Positions 48,147-55,745 of a stretch of DNA of 64,000 nucleotides are shown piece after piece. The stretch comes from Bradyrhizobium sp. 190 (GTDB lineage: Bacteria; Pseudomonadota; Alphaproteobacteria; Rhizobiales; Xanthobacteraceae). A model generated the notes under the pieces. The model worked only from the letters and a program-made list of their open reading frames with translations, was not told the origin of the DNA and searched no databases. Within the stretch, counting starts at the first letter, position 1. The number at the start of each line of letters is the position of its first letter. The DNA lies in contig NZ_JADPJL010000005.1 of the NCBI RefSeq assembly GCF_023073415.1, positions 248,001-312,000 of the forward strand. Direction: 5' to 3'. A program made the translations under genes and the position numbers.

Positions 48147-48234
48147 CGACGGTCTGCAACGTTCGCCGCTGGCGGACAGAAATAGTGTGGCAAGAATCTA
48201 AGCATAGCGCGACTTTTTTACCAAGGAGATAACC

Positions 48235-49200
48235 ATGACAGAGCATTCGAGTTTAGCGGGAATTTCAATGTCTGGCATCAAGACCGAGTTGCATGCGAGG
48301 GCCAAGTCGGCAGCCAAATCGATGACGCGCCTCGACGCTGGTGCAGCACCTCCCCTCGAATCCGTCCCCACCGGCGTACTCGTGGAAGAGCTGCGCTCCC
48401 AGGAAAAGGTCATCTACGGTGTGGACGATCGAAAGGATTTTTTCGAATTCAAGTCCGATGCCAAGGTTCGCGAGCTCGCCAATTCGGTCGCAGCTCTCTT
48501 CTCCGACGCCGATGTCGTCGACAATGGTGATGGCACATCGACGCTGCGAACCCGGTCTCTCGGTGAAGCGCAGGGATTGTGTCCAAAAGAGCGATTTTTC
48601 GATCAGCCAGTAGGCGCCTTTTGCTCGGGCTTTCTTGTTGGCGTCGATCTCATCGCGACGGCCGGCCATTGCGTTAACGCCGGAAATGTCACGACAACAC
48701 TCTTCGTCTTCGGCTTTCGAATGGAGGACAAAGAAACTCCCGTGACGCGCATCCCGAACAAGGACATCTACCGCGGAAAGCTCGTCGTGGGCCGCGCCGA
48801 GCAGGCCAGCGGGCCAGACTGGGGTCTGATCCAGCTGGACCGGCCCGTGACTGACCGCACTGTTCTCAAGGTTCGGCGGACGGCCAGGATTGGGGATATC
48901 GCGCCGGTCTCCGTGATCGGGCATCCATCCGGCCTGCCTGTCAAGTTTGCCGACGGCGCCAACGTTAGAGACAATACGCCGACCGCTTTCTTCGTGGCGA
49001 ACCTGGATACCTATGGGGGAAATTCGGGGTCGCCGGTGTTCGACGCGAATGGAGTGGTGGAAGGCATTTTGGTGCGCGGAGAGGCAGACTATGTCTCGAA
49101 CGGCACCTGCAACATCTCCAAGGTCTGCCCTACGACGGGCTGTCGGGGCGAAGATTGCACGCGCATTGCAGAGTTGATCGATCTCATACCGCAGGTGTGA
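48235..49200 (+). CDS. V8/trypsin-like serine protease
   Basis: A 321-residue clan PA peptidase. The triad is His145 in LIATAGHCVN, Asp195 in GPDWGLIQLD and Ser264 in GGNSGSPVF, the last being the V8 (glutamyl endopeptidase) form. Residues 1-115 are a hydrophilic prodomain-like region with no signal peptide, so the enzyme may be cytoplasmic and held inactive until cut. A Cys-rich tail (TCNISKVCPTTGCRGEDC) follows. The ATG has a clear AAGGAG. It heads the protease module and precedes the C25-like protease by 214 bases. Confidence 0.87.
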   Translation: MTEHSSLAGISMSGIKTELHARAKSAAKSMTRLDAGAAPPLESVPTGVLVEELRSQEKVIYGVDDRKDFFEFKSDAKVRELANSVAALFSDADVVDNGDGTSTLRTRSLGEAQGLCPKERFFDQPVGAFCSGFLVGVDLIATAGHCVNAGNVTTTLFVFGFRMEDKETPVTRIPNKDIYRGKLVVGRAEQASGPDWGLIQLDRPVTDRTVLKVRRTARIGDIAPVSVIGHPSGLPVKFADGANVRDNTPTAFFVANLDTYGGNSGSPVFDANGVVEGILVRGEADYVSNGTCNISKVCPTTGCRGEDCTRIAELIDLIPQV

Positions 49201-49260
49201 TGAGGCCGCGCCGTCGTTTGAGCACGGGTGCGTTTGCCGGACGCCAAGTCTGTACCGGGT

Positions 49261-49282
49261 CGGGGCTGAAATTTCTGCCCCG
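49261..49282 (+). terminator. GC hairpin between the two protease genes
   Basis: CGGGGC and GCCCCG pair across a 10-base A/T-rich loop (TGAAATTTCT). There is no poly-T tail, so it may weaken rather than end transcription between the two protease genes. Low certainty. Confidence 0.35.
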
Positions 49283-49414
49283 GCCCCGCGGAGGTAATGA
49301 GCCGAGGCATCCGCTTCAGCTCTTCGCGTTCGACTGGATGGTCCCAAAGGACGAGTTACGATCAACAACTCGCCGCGTATCACAATCGAGCGCGCTATTT
49401 CGAGTTTTGCAAGC

Positions 49415-50941
49415 ATGGATAAGATCATTGTTTCCAATAAAAGTGCGCTGATCGGCAAATACACTGCAGACGGTGTTGCGAGGATCGACGCCGCTGTCTC
49501 GCGCCTCGCCGTTGCGGATAGTCAGCGGGGGATCGAGACCGGCCGGATCTACATTGATCAGCCTGACGACATGACTGGTGTCGGAGAAGTCGTCGTGAAT
49601 TCCCAGGACGAGGTCGAAGCCAAGAAGGCGATCGATGCGATCGCGAGCAAATTCGAACCTGCTTATCTGGTACTCCTCGGTGGCCCGGACATTGTGCCAC
49701 ACGTCAGCCTGGACAACCCAACGCCTCAAGATGGGGACCCCCGCGTGCCCAGTGATCTTCCATACGCTTCGTCGGCCCCCTTTAGCCGCAGCATAAAGGA
49801 TTTTCTTGGTGCTGCGAGAGTAGTATCTCGACTTCCGGGGCCTACCGGAGCCAACGACCCGGATTTCGTGACAAAGTTGCTGGACCAATCCAGCGCGCAC
49901 GCATCTCGATCCGCTGACGATTACAAATCGTATTTCGCCATTTCGGCCGATGTCTGGACGGCTTCTACGCGGATGAGTCTAAACCAGGCATTCGGCAATT
50001 TCAGCGCGCTCAAGCTCGCGCCGCCGGCAACCCATACCGGCATCGACATTGACTTGGCGAACCGGGCGCATTTCATCAACTGCCATGGTCGAGCGCTCCA
50101 ACCGAAGTTCTTCGGCGAAAAGGAGCGGATAGTGTCGGTTTCAATGGAGAGCTCGAAGCTGGCAGGCAATATACAGCCCGATACCATCGTGACTGCCGAG
50201 TGCTGCTACGGCGCAGAGCTTTACGATCACGTTCTTGCCGGACGCGGCCAGCCAATTTGCCTCAGCTACCTTGGGAACGGTGCAATTGGATTCGTCGGCA
50301 GCACCAACATCTCCTACGGCCCGGCGGCTGCGCTCGGTGCTGCCGACCTGCTGACTCAGTTTTTCTGGATCAACTTGCTCAAGGGGCAGTCGTTGGGTCG
50401 CGCGTTCCTCCAAGCCAGGCAGGACTTCGTTCAGCGCGAACGGATGTCCGACCCGGCAAACCTGAAAACTATCGGCCAGTTTATCTTGCTTGGTGACGCG
50501 GGGCTCCATCCTTGCTCTCCGCCAGAACATGTAGCAGCCAATTTGGCCGTTGGGGCTGTCGATACGACGACCCAACGCAAGGCGGTCCGATTGGCTCTTG
50601 CCAGCAACGGTCAATCGGTCATGGAATCGGCGTCGATGGTAGGGAAGCGTGTCACCGCGAGGAGCCGTCTCCCTGGACATGCCACCCTGCTGGCGAAGGT
50701 TCGAGAACTCGCGGGCCAACGAGGATTGGAGAATCCGGACGTTGCAAGCTATCGGGTTTCGGGCGGCAAAGCATTCATGAGTTCCATCAAGTCGATGGCG
50801 GCTGAACCCCTGGTGACAGTCGCAATCGAGACCAGAAAGAATGAGGACGACGTGCCAGAAGTCCGCATTGTGGTCGCCCACTCCCTTCGTGAGGGTGATG
50901 ACATTGCAATTTCGTCTCTGAGGACCTATGTCAGTCGATGA
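49415..50941 (+). CDS. C25/caspase-like cysteine protease
   Basis: A 508-residue clan CD-type peptidase. Residues 80-120 (YLVLLGGPDIVPHV..VPSDLPYASS) match the fold entry of gingipain (C25)-like domains. The likely catalytic dyad is His224 in HFINCHGRA and Cys264 (or Cys263) in IVTAECCYGAELYD; GAIGFVGSTNISYGP follows, as in C25. The last ~130 residues are a separate beta-rich part. There is no signal peptide, so it should act in the cytoplasm. No strong ribosome site precedes the ATG. The stop overlaps the next gene by 14 bases. It may activate, or be activated by, the V8-like protease next door. Confidence 0.75.
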   Translation: MDKIIVSNKSALIGKYTADGVARIDAAVSRLAVADSQRGIETGRIYIDQPDDMTGVGEVVVNSQDEVEAKKAIDAIASKFEPAYLVLLGGPDIVPHVSLDNPTPQDGDPRVPSDLPYASSAPFSRSIKDFLGAARVVSRLPGPTGANDPDFVTKLLDQSSAHASRSADDYKSYFAISADVWTASTRMSLNQAFGNFSALKLAPPATHTGIDIDLANRAHFINCHGRALQPKFFGEKERIVSVSMESSKLAGNIQPDTIVTAECCYGAELYDHVLAGRGQPICLSYLGNGAIGFVGSTNISYGPAAALGAADLLTQFFWINLLKGQSLGRAFLQARQDFVQRERMSDPANLKTIGQFILLGDAGLHPCSPPEHVAANLAVGAVDTTTQRKAVRLALASNGQSVMESASMVGKRVTARSRLPGHATLLAKVRELAGQRGLENPDVASYRVSGGKAFMSSIKSMAAEPLVTVAIETRKNEDDVPEVRIVVAHSLREGDDIAISSLRTYVSR

Positions 50942-51191
50942 CATGGGCGTGGCACGGGTCGATCTTGAAGGCGATGTGCGAATGGAGACAGTAGCTCCTG
51001 GCTCCAAGAGCGAACGCACGGCTGTCACCCTTCGAACGACCGAGGGAAATACCTACGTGTTGCAGACCCAGGACGGCCCGGCTTTCGGGGTTGACCAGAC
51101 CCTGGAAGAGTTGGTCGGCCACCGAATCCAGGCATCGGGTGTGGCGTCCGACCAGACTATCATCATGAGAAAGTGGATTCTCCTGGATTGA
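50928..51191 (+). CDS. small beta-rich protein coupled to the C25-like protease
   Basis: An 87-residue protein with alternating strands (AVTLRTTEGNTYVLQTQDG, LVGHRIQASGVASDQTIIMRKW). The pattern of a short ligand-facing strand, then L..LVGH.I..SGV, then a final strand resembles small OB-fold proteins. It begins inside the protease gene (14-base overlap) after TGAGGA, so it is translationally coupled. It may be a cofactor, inhibitor or substrate of the protease. I recognise no named family. Confidence 0.6.
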   Translation: MSVDDMGVARVDLEGDVRMETVAPGSKSERTAVTLRTTEGNTYVLQTQDGPAFGVDQTLEELVGHRIQASGVASDQTIIMRKWILLD

Positions 51192-51293
51192 TCGGGTCCA
51201 GTTGGCGTCAGCCGATACCTCGGCCGCACGTTTGTTCAACGCGAAAACTCACACACGCGCTAGTTTTCTTCCCCACCAAAGGGAGGAAAACCA

Positions 51294-51725
51294 ATGACAG
51301 CCACAGCACTTGCAAAACACGCAACTCCGCTTCGCGATGTGTTCGAACGCTATCATGTCGGCTGGGAGACCAGGAGCCCGGACCTGATCGCCTCGCTCCA
51401 TTCAGAAGACACGGTCTTCCATGTCCATGACGGGTCCGACGCCGTCCACGGGCGGGAGGCCTTGCGGCAGCGCTGCATTGATACGTTCGAAAAGTTCGAC
51501 TTTTCGTTCGAGATGGGCCGCAGACTCTACGGCGACGATCACTGGGTCTTCGAATGGACAATGGTCCTTGCACTCAAGGAGCCGGGCGGCGCGCCGTTCA
51601 CGGCCAAGGTCGAGATGCTCGATGTCGTGACGGTCAATTCCCGCGGCGAGGTGGCGCGCAAGGACGTCTATATGAACGGGGGTGAAGCGCAGGCCGCGTT
51701 CGCCCGGGCCGGGATCCAGCGCTAG
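51294..51725 (+). CDS. SnoaL/NTF2-like protein
   Basis: A 143-residue protein with the NTF2-like pattern: helix FERYHVGWETRSPDLIASLHSEDTVFHVHDG, then VHGREALRQRCIDTFEKF, then strands FEWTMVLALK and FTAKVEMLDVVTV. The ATG is preceded by GGGAGGAAAACC. It lies just before an AraC-type regulator on the same strand, a common pairing for small-molecule enzymes. Substrate unknown. Confidence 0.78.
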   Translation: MTATALAKHATPLRDVFERYHVGWETRSPDLIASLHSEDTVFHVHDGSDAVHGREALRQRCIDTFEKFDFSFEMGRRLYGDDHWVFEWTMVLALKEPGGAPFTAKVEMLDVVTVNSRGEVARKDVYMNGGEAQAAFARAGIQR

Positions 51726-51814
51726 CTAGGAAGCGCTGGATGCATCCGACGCCGGCCATATCGTGCCGCTTGAGGATTTGCGCCAAACCACAGAGTTGCC
51801 GATAGTAGGGAGCC

Positions 51815-52525
51815 ATGCCGTCTGCGGAAACGCCTTTCACCAGCACGATATTGCCCATCGGGGTCTCACGCCTCGCGGCGCATCCGAATGTTGTCATGGC
51901 GGTGCTGGCGGGGCGGGCGGGGCCGATCACGGTCGAGCATGCAGGCGTGAGCGTCACGGGTGACGTCCTGCTCGTCCGGCCGGGGATCGTGCACAGCGTT
52001 CGGCTCGCCAGGCGAGGTGCTGATGTCGTCTACCTCAACGGACTGACATTTCCGTTCGAGGCCCCGCTGGCCGTCGCGCTGAAAGGCAATTTGGAACAGC
52101 TGGCGCGCCGATCAATTGGTGGCGATTCCTGCGCGACAGAGGAATTGCGGGAAAGGCTCGCGTTCGCGACCAATCCGCTTCCGGCGAAGGTGGTGGAGAT
52201 CGTACGGGCGATGCAGGCCGATCCAATGCGGCGCGTGTCGCAAGACGAGCTGGTACGATGCCTCGGCATGGAGCGGACGCGGGCGCTCCGCTGCTTCAAG
52301 GCGGCGACGGGGCTGACATTTCGCCGGTTCAAGCTGTGGTCGGCACTGCAGCATGCTGCGGTGAGAATGGCCGAGCGCGAGCTGGTGCGGACGGCAGCGA
52401 TGGATGCCGGCTTCGCCGATACCGCCCATCTTTCGCGCGTCTTCAGCAGCATGTTCGGACTGTCACCCAGCGTGGCGATCGCGGGGCTCGACGAGCGGGA
52501 ACGGGAATCACGGGAGGTGCACTAG
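51815..52525 (+). CDS. AraC family transcriptional regulator
   Basis: A 236-residue regulator. Residues 1-105 form a cupin-like sensor (VEHAGVSVTGDVLLVRPGIVHSV). The C-terminal ~100 residues hold the two helix-turn-helix motifs (SQDELVRCLGMERTRALRCFKAATG and AAMDAGFADTAHLSRVFSSMFGLSPS). The ATG follows GTAGGGAGCC. It is likely to control the SnoaL-like gene or other island genes. Confidence 0.82.
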   Translation: MPSAETPFTSTILPIGVSRLAAHPNVVMAVLAGRAGPITVEHAGVSVTGDVLLVRPGIVHSVRLARRGADVVYLNGLTFPFEAPLAVALKGNLEQLARRSIGGDSCATEELRERLAFATNPLPAKVVEIVRAMQADPMRRVSQDELVRCLGMERTRALRCFKAATGLTFRRFKLWSALQHAAVRMAERELVRTAAMDAGFADTAHLSRVFSSMFGLSPSVAIAGLDERERESREVH

Positions 52526-52611
52526 ACTAGCTGAAGACAGTGCCCCAAAGCTGCGTTCTATTCCTGCCCGCACGCAATCCACGGCCGCCACCGCAAGGGG
52601 CGCTGTGGATT

Positions 52612-53002
52612 GCCCGAAATCTTCGTCGGCCGCCATCCGCTCCCGGGTCCCGGCCTCGCCATCCGCTGCCCCGGCGACATCACCAAGGAAAAGCTCGACA
52701 TCCTCCGCAATGCGGATGCGGTCTATATCGACCAGATCCGCAAAGCCGGCCTCTACGACCAGATCTGGCAAGCCTTCGCCGTGTTGCTGCCGGTGAAGAC
52801 CGTCGGCGTGATGGGCGATGGCCGCACCTATGAATACGTCGTGGGCTTGCGCGCGGTGACCTCCACGACGGCGGACTTCTATCCCTTCGACATGAAATTC
52901 CTCGGCGAAACCGCGACGCGGATCATCAATGAGGTGAAGGGCGTTAATCGCGTGGTGTCTGATGTGACGAGCAAGCCGCCAGAGACGATTGAATGGGAGT
53001 GA
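52612..53002 (+). pseudogene. guaA 3'-end fragment, copy 3
   Basis: A 130-codon in-frame repeat of the guaA C-terminus from [15 protein letters not shown] to ETIEWE. It begins abruptly at about 52612 with TTGCCCGAAATCTTCGTCGG, matching 43022-43041 with one change. It lacks three codons (DGM) relative to guaA (TSTTADFY versus [11 protein letters not shown]) and has [12 protein letters not shown] where guaA has [12 protein letters not shown]. It keeps the codon-level pattern of a functional guaA, so it was recently part of a complete gene. It marks the far end of the second island segment. Confidence 0.9.
52910..52929 (+). other. candidate attachment-site core (copy 3)
   Basis: Identical to 43331-43350 and 47342-47361, within the third guaA 3' end. 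Confidence 0.55.
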
Positions 53003-53018
53003 TTTTGGCCCATCGGGC

Positions 53019-53732
53019 CTAATCAGGCTTGAGGTTCTCGAGAAGGGCGCTCCAGCTCCCCCGCCGCAGACCTTTGCCCCACACGATTTCGAATGTCGCG
53101 CGTGACGCGCGAGGATGCTGCATCGCTTCAACGAACGCTTCGGCAACATCTGCGCGGGCAATGCGGTTGCGAAACGCCAGGGGTAGGGTGCCCTGGCTGA
53201 CATTGACCGCACGCTCGCCGCCCGGCCGGTCGAGGAGGAAGCCGACGCGGATAATCGTGTAGTCCAAGCCGCTACTGCGGATTTTTTCTTCGACGCGTCG
53301 ACGCCAAACCAGCGTATTCCGCTTGAGCAGGTTGATCAGGAAACCCGCCAGTGAGTGCGTCTTGATACCGATCGAGTTCAGATAGACGAAGCGACCCCGG
53401 AACCCGGCGCTTCGCGCTGCCGCGAGCGTATCGATGACTCCGTCGTAGTCTGTCGTCTTGACGAGGTTCTTCGAGGCGTAACGTCCGCTCGGCGCGCCGG
53501 CGGTGAAGATGATGTGATCCGCATCTCGCAATACAGGTGGGAGCGTGTCCGCTTTCGTGAGGTCTCCGGCGACCACCTCAAACGCGGAGCCCAGCTCGGC
53601 AGAAGCTCTGGCAGGATCGCGAGCCAGCACGCGAAAGTCATAGCCTCGTTCGTGCAGCAGCCGGGCGATCAGGCACCCGGCACCCCGTGTACCTCCGACA
53701 ACCAGAACGCGGTTTCCTCCAGCGTTGCTCAT
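53019..53732 (-). CDS. NAD(P)H-binding atypical SDR (NmrA/YwnB-like)
   Basis: A 237-residue Rossmann protein. The N-terminus has VLVVGGTRGAGCLIARLL and VLARDPARASAELG (NADP-type), with VVAGDLTKADTLPPVL and a Tyr/Asn region (FVYLNSIGI). Extended or atypical SDRs of this kind act as redox sensors or isoflavone-reductase-like enzymes. The start MSNAGGNRVLVVGG is preceded by TGAGGTCTCG. It is convergent with the guaA fragment. Confidence 0.8.
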   Translation of the reverse strand: MSNAGGNRVLVVGGTRGAGCLIARLLHERGYDFRVLARDPARASAELGSAFEVVAGDLTKADTLPPVLRDADHIIFTAGAPSGRYASKNLVKTTDYDGVIDTLAAARSAGFRGRFVYLNSIGIKTHSLAGFLINLLKRNTLVWRRRVEEKIRSSGLDYTIIRVGFLLDRPGGERAVNVSQGTLPLAFRNRIARADVAEAFVEAMQHPRASRATFEIVWGKGLRRGSWSALLENLKPD

Positions 53733-53925
53733 CGAGACCTCAGCGCAAGTGCTTTTACTTCGAAGGAGGGATGGGGATAGTCGTCGATTATCCAATAATT
53801 CTTTGCTGTTTCATGGTACGACTTCTGATATTTGGTGGCCAGCTATTCTCGTAGAAATTTAACGAGGTTTCTCGACCGATTGCCAATGACGATTTCGAAC
53901 AAAATGACGAGGCCGGGGGAATGCG

Positions 53926-55734
53926 GTGAAAATATTTTCCGTGACGATCGAAAATTTCCGAGGAATCCGCTCTACCAAGCTGGTGCTGCCTGATCACGCC
54001 GTACTGATCGGAGACAACAACACCGGCAAATCGTCGGTGTTCGAAGCGATCGATCTCGCTCTTGGGCCGGATCGGCTGAGCCGCCGGCCGCCCGTTGATG
54101 AGCATGACTTCTATCAAGGAAAATATCTGCCGGTCGAGAGTGCGGAGGCACCCGAAGGTGCCGCGCCTGCCACAGCGCCCAAGATCACCGTTGAGGTGAC
54201 GATCATCGACCTGTCGTCCGAACAGCAGGCGCGTTTTGGAGCCAACGTCGAGTGGCTAAATACGAGCACCGGGTTGTTCTACGAAGAGGCGAATCCGGCC
54301 GGTGTGGATGTTGTCGAGATCAAAGCGGCGTTGCGGATCACGTTTATCGGGGAGTATGATCCTGAAGAGGATGATTTCGTTGGCAATACCTACTTCACGC
54401 GCAGTCTATCAGAAGAAGAAAGGCCAACGCCATTCTCGAAGAAGGACAAGCAGCACTGCGGTTTCCTCTTCCTGAGGTCGCTGAGGACGGGATCTCGGGC
54501 GCTCAGTCTCGAACACGGCAGCCTGCTCGACATTATCCTGCGGCTGAAGGAAATCCGGCCGCAGATGTGGGAGGGAACGATTGGAACGCTCGCCGGCCTT
54601 GATGTAGCGAGCGATCCTACGCTTGGCATATCCGGTGTTCTCGACAGCATCGACAAGTCCCTGAAGAAATACGTCCCGCGCGAGTGGGGCGTGAAGCCAC
54701 ACCTCAAGGTATCAAACCTGACGCGCGAGCATCTTCGTAAGGTGGTGACCGCCTTCATCGCCACGGGCACTGGCGATCATGCCGCGCCGTTCTTTCGTCA
54801 GGGTACGGGCACGATAAACATGCTGGTCCTCGCGATGCTGTCTCAGATCGCAGAGGACAAGCAGAACGTCATTTTCGCCATGGAAGAAGCTGAAACGGCG
54901 ATTCCCCCATACGCACAAAAGCGAATTGTACATGAGCTACGGAAGCTTTCAGCTCAGTCGCTCTTCACCTCGCATTCTCCTTATGTGCTTGAGGAGTTCA
55001 AACTCGACGAAACCGTCATCCTCTCGCGGTCAGACGATGGAGAACTTAGCCAAGCTAAGATCGAACTGCCGGAGAGCGTCAAGCACAAGCGTTACCGACA
55101 GGAATTTCGTACCCGGTTCTGCGAGGGGCTACTGTCGCGTCGCGTACTGATTGCGGAAGGGGCGACGGAGGCGACCTCGTTTCCGGTAGCTGCTCGCCGA
55201 TTGTCGGAACTAAATCCCGCCACCTACGCATCGTTGGAGGCTTTGGGTGTGTGCGTGATTGACGCCGGCACCGAGACACAGATCGCGGACCTCGCATCTC
55301 TTTACAAGAGCCTCGGCAAGCGAACCTTTGCTCTGTGCGACAAGCAGACCGACCCGGCTAAGGCGGCTATCGAGGCTCAGGTTGAACGCCTCTTCATGCA
55401 CGGGGAGAAGGGCATCGAGGATCTGATTCTCAAGAATACCACGCAGGCCGCGCTCGAGCGGTTCGCTAATCAGCTTGAGTGGCCGCCGCATCTGCTGGCG
55501 AAATACCCGGATCCGAAGGCACAGGCCATTGCGGCGTTGACGGAGTATTTCGGGTGGTCGAAAGGGAATTGGGGGATCGCCGAGTTTCTGACTCAGTGCT
55601 CTGAGGCGGAGATTCCTGTGTGGATACGCGAGACTTGCATCACTCTCAGGGCTCTTTGCGATCCACTGCCGCTGCCGCCGCCACCGCCATTTCCTTGGGC
55701 CGGCGCGGCCCCAGTCGTAGTGCCTGTCAGTTAG
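53926..55734 (+). CDS. gajA: Gabija system nuclease-ATPase GajA (OLD family)
   Basis: A 602-residue class 2 OLD-family protein. The ABC-type ATPase has Walker A GDNNTGKS at 29-36 and Walker B VIFAMEEAET at about 315-324, followed by LFTSHSPYVLEEF (the D/H-loop). The TOPRIM nuclease follows, with Glu411 in LIAEGATEA, an Asp in VIDAGTE and Asp472 in FALCDKQTD. GajA forms a ring that nicks DNA when phage infection depletes nucleotides, together with GajB. The start is a GTG with GGGGGA five bases upstream. The gajB gene begins 11 bases after the stop. Confidence 0.87.
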   Translation: MKIFSVTIENFRGIRSTKLVLPDHAVLIGDNNTGKSSVFEAIDLALGPDRLSRRPPVDEHDFYQGKYLPVESAEAPEGAAPATAPKITVEVTIIDLSSEQQARFGANVEWLNTSTGLFYEEANPAGVDVVEIKAALRITFIGEYDPEEDDFVGNTYFTRSLSEEERPTPFSKKDKQHCGFLFLRSLRTGSRALSLEHGSLLDIILRLKEIRPQMWEGTIGTLAGLDVASDPTLGISGVLDSIDKSLKKYVPREWGVKPHLKVSNLTREHLRKVVTAFIATGTGDHAAPFFRQGTGTINMLVLAMLSQIAEDKQNVIFAMEEAETAIPPYAQKRIVHELRKLSAQSLFTSHSPYVLEEFKLDETVILSRSDDGELSQAKIELPESVKHKRYRQEFRTRFCEGLLSRRVLIAEGATEATSFPVAARRLSELNPATYASLEALGVCVIDAGTETQIADLASLYKSLGKRTFALCDKQTDPAKAAIEAQVERLFMHGEKGIEDLILKNTTQAALERFANQLEWPPHLLAKYPDPKAQAIAALTEYFGWSKGNWGIAEFLTQCSEAEIPVWIRETCITLRALCDPLPLPPPPPFPWAGAAPVVVPVS

Positions 55735-55745
55735 ACGACGATGTC

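Noticed and set aside
43424..53002. Integrase or transposase gene inside the guaA island
   Set aside because: I looked for tyrosine recombinase (R..HxxR..Y) and DDE transposase patterns in the genes present and found none.
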